A stretch of 64,000 nucleotides of DNA from Lentisalinibacter salinarum (lineage in GTDB: Bacteria > Pseudomonadota > Gammaproteobacteria > Steroidobacterales > Woeseiaceae): the NCBI RefSeq assembly GCF_040706555.1, contig NZ_JAPDRH010000003.1, positions 744,001 to 808,000 of the forward strand, in the 5' to 3' direction. Shown piece after piece: positions 9,497-17,900 of the stretch; position 1 is the stretch's first letter, and each line of letters begins with the position of its first letter. Under the pieces are notes generated by a model. That model did no database searches. It saw only the letters and a list, made by a program, of their open reading frames with translations, and had not been told where the DNA came from. A program made the position numbers and the translations under genes.

Positions 9497-9522
9497 GACG
9501 CCCGCCACCAGGGGCGGGCGTC
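9497..9522 (-). terminator. Hairpin between acyl-CoA dehydrogenase and SDR genes
   Basis: A perfect 10-base stem GACGCCCGCC / GGCGGGCGTC has a 6-base loop in the 85-base gap. Reading leftward it is followed only by TCTGTTTC, so termination would be weak or partial; it may instead process or stabilise the operon mRNA. Confidence 0.4.
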
Positions 9523-9547
9523 CTGCCGTCATTGCCGCATGGCGAAA

Positions 9548-10747
9548 TCAGGCCGCGCTGGCCTTCGCCTTGGCCTCCTCCAGCGATTTCGGCTTCTTCT
9601 GCCGCGGATCCAGGCCGATGGAGCGCGCGATGATCTCGCGCATGATCTCCGAGGACCCGGCATAGATGCGCGAGACGCGCGCGTTGGTGTACATGCGCGA
9701 GATCACGTACTCGTCCATATAGCCCGCGCCGCCGTGCAGCTGCACGCACTGGTCCATCACCCGGCCCTCGAGCTCGCTGGTATAGAGCTTCGCGCGGGCC
9801 GCCACCTCGGCCGTCAGCTTGCCCTCGTTATGCTCCTCGACGCAGCGGTCGACATACACCTGGGCGATGTCGAGCTCCATGCGCATGTCGGCCATGGCGA
9901 AGCGCGAGTTCTGGAAATCGGCGATGCGACGGCCGAAGGCCTTGCGCTCGGTGATGTACTCCATGGTGATATCGAAAGCCGCCTGGCCCGCCGCAAGATA
10001 GCCGCAGGCACCGAGCAGACGCTCCTCGGCCAGGAACTGCATCAGGTAGTAGAAGCCCTTGGTGGCCTCTCCGAGCACATTCTCCTTCGGCACCTTGACG
10101 TTGTTGAAGAACAGCTCCGCCGTGTCCTGGGACTTGAGCCCCATCTTGCTCAGGTTGCGGCCGCGCTCGAAGCCCTCCATGTCGCGCTCGACCACGAACA
10201 GCCCGAGGCCGTGAGTGGAGTCGGGCACGGTGCGCGCCGCCACCACCACGAGGTCGGCGTTGATGCCGTTCGAGATGTAGGTCTTGGAGCCGTTCAGCAG
10301 CCAGTGGTCGCCCTTGTCCTCGGCCTTGGTGCGCATGCCCGCCACGTCGCTGCCGGCGCCCGGCTCGGTCATGGCGATGGCGAGGATGTTCTCGCCGCTG
10401 ACGCACTTCGGCAGCCACCGTTCCTTCTGCTCCTCGGTACCCAGCTCGCCGATGTAGGGGCCCACCAGGCGGCTGTGCAGCGTGGCGAAGAAGCCGGGAT
10501 CGCCCCAGCGGGCCATCTCCTCGATGAAGATCTGCTCGTAGCGGAAGTCCTTCATGCCGGCGCCGCCGTACTTCTCGTCGGCCCACATCAGCAGCAGTCC
10601 CTGCTCGCCGGCCTTCAGGAAGGCCTCGCGGTCCACGATGCCCTTCTCGTGCCAGCGATCCGAGTGGGGCTGGATCTCGTTCTTCAGGAACGTGCGGACC
10701 GAATCCCTGAATATCTCGTGCTCATCGTCGAACAGCTTTCTTTCCAT
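9548..10747 (-). CDS. Acyl-CoA dehydrogenase (IVD/LCAD-type active site)
   Basis: A 399-residue FAD enzyme that introduces the 2,3-double bond into an acyl-CoA and passes electrons to ETF. Seen: the flavin/substrate motif AIAMTEPGAGSDVAGM, GSKTYISNG, and the C-terminal QLHGGAGYMDEYVISRMYTNARVSRIYAGSSEIMR-type signature, given here only by its key parts. The position that is the catalytic glutamate in MCAD/SCAD is alanine (RIYAG). A glutamate on helix G (LAEERLLGACG) is present, as in isovaleryl-CoA and long-chain dehydrogenases, so the enzyme should be active on branched or long chains. It lies 30 bases downstream of the crotonase gene in the leftward operon. Confidence 0.9.
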   Translation of the reverse strand: MERKLFDDEHEIFRDSVRTFLKNEIQPHSDRWHEKGIVDREAFLKAGEQGLLLMWADEKYGGAGMKDFRYEQIFIEEMARWGDPGFFATLHSRLVGPYIGELGTEEQKERWLPKCVSGENILAIAMTEPGAGSDVAGMRTKAEDKGDHWLLNGSKTYISNGINADLVVVAARTVPDSTHGLGLFVVERDMEGFERGRNLSKMGLKSQDTAELFFNNVKVPKENVLGEATKGFYYLMQFLAEERLLGACGYLAAGQAAFDITMEYITERKAFGRRIADFQNSRFAMADMRMELDIAQVYVDRCVEEHNEGKLTAEVAARAKLYTSELEGRVMDQCVQLHGGAGYMDEYVISRMYTNARVSRIYAGSSEIMREIIARSIGLDPRQKKPKSLEEAKAKASAA

Positions 10748-10777
10748 GACCTATACCTCGTTGATGTCGTGGCCCGC

Positions 10778-11572
10778 TCAGCGGCCCTTGAATTCCGGTT
10801 CCCGTTTCTCGAAAAAGGCGGTAACGCCCTCGGTGTTGTCCTCGCTCCGGATGAGTGCGTCCTGGAGACTCGCCTCCACGTCGAATGTGCTGCCCCAGCT
10901 GCCGGCCATGGCGTGGCGCATGGCCCGCTTCGTCGCGGCCATCGAGAGCGGAGCGCGTTTCGCCAGCGAGGCCGCCCAGGCGGCGGTGGCCTCAAGGAGT
11001 TCGTCCGCCGGGACCACCTTGTTGACCAGACCCCACTCGAGACATCTGTCCGCCGGGATGCGCTCGGCCTCCACACAGGCCTGGAAGGCCCGCTTGTAGC
11101 CGAGCTGATTCGCCAGCAGCCAGGTGGCGCCGCCGTCGGGTACCAGGCCGATGCTTGCGAACGGCGCCAGCAGGAAGGCCTTGTCCGACATGATGGCGAG
11201 GTCGCACATCAGCGCGAACGACAGGCCGATGCCGGCCGCCGCGCCGTTGATGCTGGCGATCACCGGCTTCTCGCAGCGGCCGATGATCTCCAGCACCGGA
11301 CGGTACTCGCGCTGCAGCTGTTCCTCGATCCGCTGGTTGCCCGTCTCCCGGGCGCTCATCGCATCCTTGAGGTCGGCGCCGGCCGAGAAGCCCCGACCGA
11401 CCCCCGTGAAGACGATGACCCGGACCTCCGGGTCGTCCACGGCTCTTCCGAACGCCGCCAGCAGATCCAGCCGGAGCTGCCGGTTGAAGGCGTTCATCAC
11501 CTCGTCGCGGTCGATGGAGATGGTCGCGACCGCTCCCTCGGTCGCGTAATCCACCGTCTCCCACTCGCTCAC
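10778..11572 (-). CDS. Crotonase family protein, PaaG-like enoyl-CoA isomerase/hydratase
   Basis: A 264-residue protein starting at GTG 11572; the preceding stop TGA and the following GG give a GAGG ribosome site, 10 bases upstream of the start. The oxyanion-hole motifs are FSAGADLKD and INGAAAGIGLS. Neither hydratase glutamate is visible: the first site reads AAGIGLSFAL and the second AGIGLVPDGGATWLL-like, where an aspartate (VPD) is the likely acid/base as in PaaG and related delta3-delta2 isomerases. It is therefore more likely a double-bond isomerase serving unsaturated or branched chains than a standard hydratase. It is the fourth gene of the operon. Confidence 0.85.
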   Translation of the reverse strand: MSEWETVDYATEGAVATISIDRDEVMNAFNRQLRLDLLAAFGRAVDDPEVRVIVFTGVGRGFSAGADLKDAMSARETGNQRIEEQLQREYRPVLEIIGRCEKPVIASINGAAAGIGLSFALMCDLAIMSDKAFLLAPFASIGLVPDGGATWLLANQLGYKRAFQACVEAERIPADRCLEWGLVNKVVPADELLEATAAWAASLAKRAPLSMAATKRAMRHAMAGSWGSTFDVEASLQDALIRSEDNTEGVTAFFEKREPEFKGR

Positions 11573-11582
11573 CGCAGCGGCC

Positions 11583-13766
11583 TCAGGCGGCCGAGCGCGT
11601 CTCGGACGCGCCACCGCGGGGATAAAACGTCTCGCCCTTCTCCGCCTTCTGCCGGAGCATGTCCGGCACCTTGAAGCGCTCGCCGTAGGCCTCGGCCATG
11701 CGGTCGCACTCGGCCACGAATTCCTTCAGGCCCACGGTCTCGATCAGCGAGATGGTGCCGCCCGTATACGGCGGAAATCCCCAGCCGAAGATGGAGCCGA
11801 CGTCGGCGTCCGCCGGGTCAGTGACCACGCCCTCGTCCATGCAGCGCACGGTGTCCAGCGCCTGGATGTAGAGCATGCGCTTCTTCACCTCCTCGACGCT
11901 GGGCTGTTCCTCGGCCACCGGGAAATGCTCGGCGAGACCCGGCCAGAGATGCTTCTTGCCGCCCTCGGGGTAGTCGTAGAAGCCCTTGCCGAAGCGCTTG
12001 CCGCGGCGGTCGAGATCTTCGACGAACTTGCGCACCACCTCGTCGGCCGGGGTGCCCACGTAGTCGTCGCCCAGGTCCTCCCGGGTCTGCTTGCCGACGT
12101 GGTAAGCGAGTTCCAGCGACACCTCGTCGGTGACCGCCAGCGGCCCCACCGGCATGCCGGCCTGCTTGGCCACGTTCTCGATCAGCGCGGGGTTTACGCC
12201 CTCGGCCAGCATGGACATGCCCTCGCGCGTGAACGTGCCGAACACCCGGCTGGTGTAGAAGCCGCGGCTGTCGTTGACCACGATCGGCGTCTTCCTGATC
12301 TGCTGGATATAGTCCAGCGACCGGGCAATGGCCTCGTCGCCGGTCTTCTCACCCACGATCACTTCCACCAGCGGCATCTTGTCGACCGGCGAGAAGAAGT
12401 GGATGCCGATGAACTGCTCCGGCCGCTTCGAGGCCTCGGCGAGACCGGTGATCGGCAGCGTCGAGGTGTTGGAGGCGAAGATTGCGCTCTCCGGGATCAC
12501 CGCCTCGGTCTTCGCCGTGACGTCGGCCTTGATCTTGCGGTCCTCGAACACGGCCTCGATGATCAGATCGCAGCCTTCCAGGTCCGCGTAGTCGTCCGTG
12601 GTCCTGATCAGCTCCAGCATGTCCGCGGCCTTGTCGGAATCCATGCGGCCCCGGTCGATGCGCTTCTGCAGGAGTTCGCGTGAGTAGTCCTTGCCCTTCT
12701 CGGCCTTGTCCTTCGTCGTATCCAGCAGGACGACCTGCATGCCCGCCTTTGCGGAGACGAACGCGATGCCCGCGCCCATCATGCCGGCACCGAGCACGCC
12801 CAGCTTCTTCACCTGGCTCTTGTCGACGCCCTTCGGCCGGCGCACCAGCTTGTCCGCCGCGCCCTTGTTGATGAACAGCGTGCGGGTCATGTTGCGTGCC
12901 ACCGGGTCGCGCAGCAACGAGACGAAGTACTTGGACTCGATGTCGAGCCCCTGGTCGATCGGGAGCACCGTGCCCTCGTAGACACAGGACATGATGGCGA
13001 TCGGCGCCGGGTAGTTGTGGTTGGTGTTCTTCTGCAGCAGCGCCGAACCCACCATCAGCGTCTGGATGGCCTTCGGGTTCATCAGGCCGGTGCCGCCCGG
13101 CACCTTGAAGCCCTTCTTGTCCCAGGGCTGCTCCGGATCGCCCGCTTCCCTGATCCACTTCTTCGCCGCATCCACTTCCTTGCCCGGCTCCACCACCTCG
13201 TTGACGATGCCGAGCGAGAGCGCCTTCTCCGGCTTCACGTGCGTGCCCTGCAGCATCAGCGGCAGGGAGGCCTCGAGGCCGATCAGCCGGGGCAGGCGCT
13301 GGGTGCCGCCGCCGCCCGGCAGCAGGCCCACCTGTACCTCGGGCAGGCCGAGCACGGCCTTCGGATTGTTCGCAGCCACCCGGTAGTGGGTGGCGAGGCA
13401 GATCTCGAGGCCGCCACCGAGCGCCGTGCCGTTGATGGCCGCCGCGAACGGCTTGCCGCTGGTCTCCATGCCACGCAGCGTCTGCTGCAGGCCGCGGCTG
13501 TTGGCGTACATCTCCTCGGCGCTGGCGCCGCTGTCGAACGCGTTCACCAGCGACTTGAGGTCCGCGCCGGCCAGGAAGGAATCCTTGCCGGAGGTGATGA
13601 CGGCACCCTTGATGGCGTCGTCGGAGGCCACCTTCTCGATGCTCTCCTTCAGCTCGGCCATGAACTCGGGCGTCAGCACGTTCATCGGCCGGTCCTTCAC
13701 GTCGATGGTGATCGTCGCGATGCCGTCGCCGTCTACTTGGAAATCAATCGTGTTCATCGTGCTCAT
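11583..13766 (-). CDS. FadJ/FadB-type multifunctional enoyl-CoA hydratase / 3-hydroxyacyl-CoA dehydrogenase
   Basis: A 727-residue two-part beta-oxidation enzyme. The N-terminal crotonase half has both catalytic glutamates (GGGLEICLA, Glu121, and LPEVQVGLLPGGGGTQR, Glu143). The dehydrogenase half begins near residue 325 with the NAD fold LGVLGAGMMGAG and ends with two 3-hydroxyacyl-CoA dehydrogenase C-terminal domains (VNDSRGFYTSRVF, FGWGFPPYTGG). The start at 13766 overlaps the thiolase stop (ATGA 13763-13766), so alpha and beta partners are translationally coupled as in fadBA/fadIJ pairs. An upstream in-frame start at 13811 would lie within the thiolase gene and is not needed. Order in the operon (thiolase first) is unlike E. 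coli fadBA, where fadB comes first. Confidence 0.93.
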   Translation of the reverse strand: MSTMNTIDFQVDGDGIATITIDVKDRPMNVLTPEFMAELKESIEKVASDDAIKGAVITSGKDSFLAGADLKSLVNAFDSGASAEEMYANSRGLQQTLRGMETSGKPFAAAINGTALGGGLEICLATHYRVAANNPKAVLGLPEVQVGLLPGGGGTQRLPRLIGLEASLPLMLQGTHVKPEKALSLGIVNEVVEPGKEVDAAKKWIREAGDPEQPWDKKGFKVPGGTGLMNPKAIQTLMVGSALLQKNTNHNYPAPIAIMSCVYEGTVLPIDQGLDIESKYFVSLLRDPVARNMTRTLFINKGAADKLVRRPKGVDKSQVKKLGVLGAGMMGAGIAFVSAKAGMQVVLLDTTKDKAEKGKDYSRELLQKRIDRGRMDSDKAADMLELIRTTDDYADLEGCDLIIEAVFEDRKIKADVTAKTEAVIPESAIFASNTSTLPITGLAEASKRPEQFIGIHFFSPVDKMPLVEVIVGEKTGDEAIARSLDYIQQIRKTPIVVNDSRGFYTSRVFGTFTREGMSMLAEGVNPALIENVAKQAGMPVGPLAVTDEVSLELAYHVGKQTREDLGDDYVGTPADEVVRKFVEDLDRRGKRFGKGFYDYPEGGKKHLWPGLAEHFPVAEEQPSVEEVKKRMLYIQALDTVRCMDEGVVTDPADADVGSIFGWGFPPYTGGTISLIETVGLKEFVAECDRMAEAYGERFKVPDMLRQKAEKGETFYPRGGASETRSAA

Positions 13767-14971
13767 ACCCTCTCGATAATCGTGGCTGTGCCCATGCCTG
13801 CGCCGACGCACAGGTTCACGAGCGCGGTGTTCAGGTCGCGGCGTTCGAGCTCGTCCAGCACGGTGCCGAGGATCATGGTGCCGGTGGCGCCCAGCGGATG
13901 CCCCATGGCGATGGCGCCGCCGTTCACGTTGATCCGGTCGTGCTCGATGCCGAGGCGCTGCATGAACAGCAGCACCACCGAGGCGAAGGCCTCGTTCAGC
14001 TCGAACAGGTCGATGTCCTTCTTGTCCATGCCGCAGCGCTTCAGCACCTTCTCCGCGGAAGGCGCCGGGCCCGTCAGCATGATGGTGGGCTCGGTGCCGA
14101 TGGAGGCGAAGCCGCGGATGCGTGCGCGGGGCTTCAGACCCAGCGCTTCGCCCATCTCCTTCGTGCCCACCAGCACGGCGGCGGCGCCGTCGACGATACC
14201 GCTGGAATTACCGCCCGTGTGCACGTGATTGATGGCCTCGACCTCCGGATAACGCTGCAGCGCCACCGCGTCGAAGCCCGCCTGCTCGCCGGGGATGACG
14301 AATGCCGGCTTCAGTTCGCCCAGCCCCTCGACGGTGGTGTCGGGCCGCACGTGCTCGTCGCGATCCAGCAGAGTCATGCCCAGCGTGTCCTTGATCGGCA
14401 CGACGGAGTTCTTGAAGTAGCCCTTTTCCCAGGCGTTGGCGGCCCGCTTCTGGCTCTCGGCGGCGTAGGCGTCCACGTCGTCGCGTGAGAAGCCGTACTT
14501 GGTGGCGATGAGGTCGGCACCGATGCCCTGGGGCACGAAGTAAGTCTTGTAAGCCACCTGGGGGTCGGCCGCCATGGCGCCGGAGTCGGAGCCCATCGGC
14601 ACCCGGGACATGCTCTCCAGGCCGCCGCCGATGGCGAGATCCGCCTGGCCGGCCATGACCTGGGAGGCCGCCGTATTCACCGCGTCCAGGCCCGAGGCGC
14701 AGAAGCGGTTCAGCTGCTTGCCGGGCACGTTCTCGGCGTAGTCGGCGTTCAGCGCCGCCACGCGGGCCACGTTGGAGCCCTGCTCGCCCACCGGCGCCAC
14801 ACAGCCGATGACCACGTCGTCGAGCTTGCTCGTATCCAGTTCGTTGCGGTCCCGGACGGCCTCGAGCACCTGGGTCAGCAGCTCGATGGGCGTCACCTGG
14901 TGCAGCGAGCCGCTGGACTTGCCGCGGCCACGGGGGCTGCGGACGTGATCGAAGATGTATGCGTCTGCCAT
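13763..14971 (-). CDS. Acetyl-CoA C-acyltransferase (thiolase, FadA/FadI type)
   Basis: A 402-residue thiolase that cleaves 3-ketoacyl-CoA with CoA to acetyl- or propionyl-CoA and the shortened acyl-CoA. The nucleophile Cys91 is in NRFCASGLDAVN, the second catalytic set is His358 in AMGHPLGATG and Cys388 in NLCVGAGMG, and NEAFAS is present. The length is normal. The gene is 39 bases downstream of the TetR regulator gene and overlaps the FadJ-like gene by four bases, so the three are probably co-transcribed. Confidence 0.93.
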   Translation of the reverse strand: MADAYIFDHVRSPRGRGKSSGSLHQVTPIELLTQVLEAVRDRNELDTSKLDDVVIGCVAPVGEQGSNVARVAALNADYAENVPGKQLNRFCASGLDAVNTAASQVMAGQADLAIGGGLESMSRVPMGSDSGAMAADPQVAYKTYFVPQGIGADLIATKYGFSRDDVDAYAAESQKRAANAWEKGYFKNSVVPIKDTLGMTLLDRDEHVRPDTTVEGLGELKPAFVIPGEQAGFDAVALQRYPEVEAINHVHTGGNSSGIVDGAAAVLVGTKEMGEALGLKPRARIRGFASIGTEPTIMLTGPAPSAEKVLKRCGMDKKDIDLFELNEAFASVVLLFMQRLGIEHDRINVNGGAIAMGHPLGATGTMILGTVLDELERRDLNTALVNLCVGAGMGTATIIERV

Positions 14972-15010
14972 TTGCGTGATTCCTGTTGCTGGGTTGATGG
15001 GTCGCCCCGT

Positions 15011-15649
15011 TCAGGGGGAAAGAGAGTTGCGGATCTGGTCCTTGAAGTCGTCATTGACCTTCTGCCAGTCGATCGCGCCGGGGCTGATCAGCCACAGATA
15101 GGTCATGCCGGAGATGTAGGCCACGTAGCGGGCGCCCTCGCTCTGCGGGTCGGCGTCGGCACGCACCGTGCCCTGCTCCATGCCGCGGCGCACCCAGCCC
15201 GCGACGTCCTCGCGCTGGCGCTCATAGCTCTCGTCGGCGATCTGGCGGAACTCCGAGCGGGGGCTCGCCGCCTCGCACAGCAGGATGTGCAGCACCCGGA
15301 TCTCGTCCGGCCACTTCTCGATGAAGCGGCGGTAGGCCTCGGCCGCCGAACACATGGCCTCGATGCCCACCTGTCCGTCCACGGCGCGGTCCAGGTGGCT
15401 CATCCAGTGCCTCAGGACGGACTTGCCCACGGCCTGGAACAGGCCGGATTTGGTGCCGAAGCGGTAGGAGGCCAGCCCGCGGCTGTAGCCCGCGCGCTCG
15501 CCGATGAGCTGTAAAGTGGTTTTTTCGGTGCCCCGCTCCAGGATCAGCGCCTTGGCCGCCTCGATCATCGCCGCATCGGACTGCGCGGAGCGCTCCGCCT
15601 GGGTGCGGGGCGTGGCCTCTTCGGCGATGTCGCGGGGATTTACGGACAA
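15011..15649 (-). CDS. TetR family transcriptional regulator
   Basis: A 212-residue protein. The helix-turn-helix is in residues about 28-72 (AAKALILERGTEKTT, LIGERAGYSRGLASYRFGTKSGLF), and the rest is a helical ligand-binding domain. It is the first gene of the leftward acyl-CoA operon and is divergent from the cytochrome P450 gene, with two perfect palindromes in the 155-base gap. Inference: it represses both transcription units and is released by an acyl-CoA or by the P450 substrate. Confidence 0.92.
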   Translation of the reverse strand: MSVNPRDIAEEATPRTQAERSAQSDAAMIEAAKALILERGTEKTTLQLIGERAGYSRGLASYRFGTKSGLFQAVGKSVLRHWMSHLDRAVDGQVGIEAMCSAAEAYRRFIEKWPDEIRVLHILLCEAASPRSEFRQIADESYERQREDVAGWVRRGMEQGTVRADADPQSEGARYVAYISGMTYLWLISPGAIDWQKVNDDFKDQIRNSLSP

Positions 15650-15683
15650 AAGGGTGCCTTATCGTTGCTACGGTCAGAATTTA

Positions 15684-15698
15684 CTTGTTGTCAACAAG
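15684..15698. promoter_or_regulatory. Palindrome CTTGTTG-T-CAACAAG, candidate TetR operator 1
   Basis: A perfect 7-1-7 inverted repeat in the gap between the TetR and P450 genes. It overlaps TTGTTG (15685-15690), a possible -35 box for the P450 gene, and contains TTGACA on the opposite strand (15694-15689), an exact -35 box for the regulator operon. This is where an autoregulating repressor would bind. Confidence 0.65.
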
Positions 15699-15701
15699 CA
15701 A

Positions 15702-15715
15702 GCGAGTATACTCGC
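15702..15715. promoter_or_regulatory. Palindrome GCGAGTATACTCGC with TATACT box, candidate operator 2
   Basis: A perfect 14-base palindrome located four bases after the first one. It contains TATACT (15707-15712), 16 bases downstream of TTGTTG, so it can be the -10 box of the P450 promoter. Its sequence differs from operator 1, so either two regulators act here or only one palindrome is an operator. Confidence 0.55.
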
Positions 15716-15804
15716 ACTATTGCAGGGCAACAAGCCATGCGCACCGCACGGTCGCGGTGCATGTTGCCGGACGCGGAAAGCAGGGAAACCGGGGGTCTCC
15801 ATCC

Positions 15805-17178
15805 ATGAGCGCAGAAGCCTCACAGATACATCATCGGACGCAGGAGAAGGCGCGGGCCACCAACGATCTCAGCCATATTCCCGGGGAAGACGGGCTGCCG
15901 TGGGTCGGCCACGGATTCGAGCTCCTGAAGGACGCCCGCGCACTGTCGCGGCGCATGCGCGAGACCTACGGGCCAGTCTACCGCTCGAAGATGGCGGGAC
16001 AGTCGAGCATCGCGCTCACCGGAGCCGACGCGCTCGAGAAGGTCCTGCTGAACCGGGACATGAACTTCTCCAGCGAACTCGGCTGGGACCACACCCTCGG
16101 GCGGCTCTTCACCCGCGGCCTCATGCTCATGGACTTCGACGAGCACCGCTACCACCGGCGCATCATGAACGCCGCCTTCAAGCGCGAGGCGCTCGAGCAC
16201 TACATGGACAGCATGAACGCGGTGGTCACGGAGGGCATCCGGCCGTGGGCGAACGAGCGCGACTTCCGCTTCTACCCCGCCATCAAGCAGCTCACCCTGG
16301 ACAACGCCGCGGTCGCCTTCCTCGGTCTCGAACTCGGCCCGGAGGCCGATCGGCTGAACAAGGCCTTCATCGACACCGTGGCGGCGAGCCTCGCCATCAT
16401 CCGCGTCCCCGTCCCCGGCCTGAGCTTCTGGAAGGGCCTGAAAGGCCGCGAAGTCCTCGCCGATTTCTTCGCGCGGCTGATACCGGAACGCCGCGGCACC
16501 GACGGCAAGGACATGTTCACCCGGCTCTGCAACGCAACCACCGACGACGGCCAGTCCTTCACCGATCAGGACATCATCGACCACATGATCTTCCTCATGA
16601 TGGCGGCCCACGACACGCTCACCAGCACGCTGACGACCAGCGCCTACGCCCTCGCCGCCCATCCCGAGTGGCAGGAGCGGCTGCGCGCAGAGGCTCGCAG
16701 CATCGGCGAGGGGCCGGTGCAATACGACGATCTCGACAAGCTCGAGCAGACCGACTGGCTCTTCAGCGAGGCCATGCGCATGTGGGGACCGGTACCCTAC
16801 ATCCCCCGCCGCACGCTGAGAGAATTCGAGTGGGAAGGCTTCCGGATACCGGCCAACAGCCAGGTCACGGTGTCGCCGGACGCAGCGCACCGCGACCCGA
16901 ACATCTGGACCGAGCCGGAGAAATTCGACCCCGAGCGCTTCAGCCCGGAACGCGCCGAACACAAGCGCCATGCGTTTGCCTACGCGCCCTACGGCGGCGG
17001 CGTGCACAAGTGTCTGGGCATGCACTTCGCGGCCATCCTGGCCAAGGTCTTCCTGCATCGTTTCGTGCTCACCTATGAGTGCAGCGTGCCTGAAGGCTAC
17101 GAATACCGGGTGCAGCAGGTGCCGATCCCGAAACCGAAAGACGGGCTGAAGCTGGACCTGAAAGCGGTCGGTGGCTGA
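15805..17178 (+). CDS. Cytochrome P450
   Basis: A 457-residue soluble P450 monooxygenase with no N-terminal membrane anchor. The haem-binding loop is YAPYGGGVHKCLG with Cys403 as the thiolate ligand. The K-helix ExxR is EAMR, and the I-helix oxygen-activating motif is MAAHDTLTST, where His precedes the Asp-Thr pair. The start ATG at 15805 was chosen because the upstream extension (15685) runs through the palindromes. No ferredoxin or reductase gene adjoins it; a Rieske and a thioredoxin-fold ferredoxin gene lie elsewhere in the window. Divergent transcription from an operon with racemase and beta-oxidation enzymes suggests it hydroxylates a lipid, steroid side chain or isoprenoid to start its breakdown; the substrate is inferred. 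Confidence 0.93.
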   Translation: MSAEASQIHHRTQEKARATNDLSHIPGEDGLPWVGHGFELLKDARALSRRMRETYGPVYRSKMAGQSSIALTGADALEKVLLNRDMNFSSELGWDHTLGRLFTRGLMLMDFDEHRYHRRIMNAAFKREALEHYMDSMNAVVTEGIRPWANERDFRFYPAIKQLTLDNAAVAFLGLELGPEADRLNKAFIDTVAASLAIIRVPVPGLSFWKGLKGREVLADFFARLIPERRGTDGKDMFTRLCNATTDDGQSFTDQDIIDHMIFLMMAAHDTLTSTLTTSAYALAAHPEWQERLRAEARSIGEGPVQYDDLDKLEQTDWLFSEAMRMWGPVPYIPRRTLREFEWEGFRIPANSQVTVSPDAAHRDPNIWTEPEKFDPERFSPERAEHKRHAFAYAPYGGGVHKCLGMHFAAILAKVFLHRFVLTYECSVPEGYEYRVQQVPIPKPKDGLKLDLKAVGG

Positions 17179-17235
17179 GGGTTCCGGCTCCGGCCTCTTC
17201 GCGACAGAGTCATTACAGGAACAAAGGAGCAAAGC

Positions 17236-17613
17236 ATGTTCACACACGTGATGGTCGGCGCGAGCGACCTCGAGCGATCGAAGCAGTTCTATGACGCCGT
17301 GCTCGGCGCACTGGGCGTGCGCGAGCCGATCCGCGACAAGGACCGGTACTTCTACCGCGCGCGTGGTGCGACCTTTGGCATCACAAAGCCCATCAACGGC
17401 GAACCGCCGAGCAGCGCCAACGGCGGCACGATAGGCTTTGCGGCGGAAAGCCCCGAGCAGGTTGAAGCCTTCCACGCCGCAGGATTGGCGAATGGCGGCA
17501 CAGCCATCGAAGACCCGCCCGGCGCGCGGCCGAGCAGCATGGGCGATCTCTACCTCGCCTACCTGCGCGATCCCGACGGCAACAAGATCTGCGCGCTGCA
17601 CCTGTCACGCTGA
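17236..17613 (+). CDS. VOC family (glyoxalase/dioxygenase superfamily) protein
   Basis: A 125-residue protein with the paired beta-alpha-beta-beta-beta fold of the vicinal oxygen chelate superfamily. Seen are the start MFTHVMVGASDLERSKQFYDAVL, with the first metal histidine, and the C-terminal YLRDPDGNKICALH, where the usual glutamate of the metal site is not obvious. The ribosome site AAAGGAG (17223-17229) lies 6 bases before the start. It is 57 bases downstream of the P450 gene and probably co-transcribed. The reaction is unknown. Confidence 0.85.
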   Translation: MFTHVMVGASDLERSKQFYDAVLGALGVREPIRDKDRYFYRARGATFGITKPINGEPPSSANGGTIGFAAESPEQVEAFHAAGLANGGTAIEDPPGARPSSMGDLYLAYLRDPDGNKICALHLSR

Positions 17614-17617
17614 GTAC

Positions 17618-17637
17618 CGCTGCGCTACCGCGCAGCG
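17618..17637 (+). terminator. GC-rich hairpin after the VOC gene
   Basis: The 7-base arms CGCTGCG and CGCAGCG enclose CTACCG just after the stop codon. No T run follows, so it may be a pause or Rho-dependent end rather than an intrinsic terminator. Confidence 0.35.
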
Positions 17638-17670
17638 CGTTCACGGCTCCCCGACGAGCGTCTCCGCCCC

Positions 17671-17710
17671 CCTTGGCCACCCTCGGCCACCCTGGACCAC
17701 CCTGGGCAGC
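17671..17710. repeat. Four tandem imperfect 10-base repeats
   Basis: Consecutive units CCTTGGCCAC, CCTCGGCCAC, CCTGGACCAC and CCTGGGCAGC lie in the gap between the VOC and porin genes. The period of ten bases equals about one helical turn. No function is evident. Confidence 0.6.
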
Positions 17711-17786
17711 AATCCCGTCAAGCGACTGTGCACACGGCAGGCGTAGGCTTGCCTGACTGTCTTTTATATGTTTTTTGTGTCTTTTA

Positions 17787-17830
17787 TTGCGTTTTAATCC
17801 ATACAAGCGCAAAATTTCACGCGGTTTTGC
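17787..17830 (+). promoter_or_regulatory. Candidate porin/tup promoter with overlapping inverted repeat
   Basis: TTGCGT (17787-17792), 17 bases, then CAAAAT (17810-17815) is a weak sigma70-like promoter about 90 bases upstream of the porin start. The inverted repeat GCAAAA-N10-TTTTGC (17809-17830) covers the -10 box and start point, a typical repressor position. The surrounding 80 bases are markedly AT-rich compared with the flanks. Confidence 0.4.
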
Positions 17831-17900
17831 AATATTACCGATCGTCACTCGAGTCATCGACTCTGCCGCCGGGTTTTCGTTGACCAGGAAGGGGAATGCC

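Noticed and set aside
9548..10747. Acyl-CoA dehydrogenase apparently lacking its catalytic glutamate (RIYAG instead of IYEG)
   Set aside because: A glutamate is present on the helix-G position (LAEERLLG), as in isovaleryl- and long-chain acyl-CoA dehydrogenases, so it is not a defect.
9350..11674. Long + strand open frame opposite the acyl-CoA dehydrogenase and crotonase genes
   Set aside because: Antisense shadow; the sequence has no recognisable domain and the - strand genes have full catalytic motifs.
17671..17710. Possible CRISPR-like repeat tract
   Set aside because: Units are only ten bases long and contiguous without spacers.
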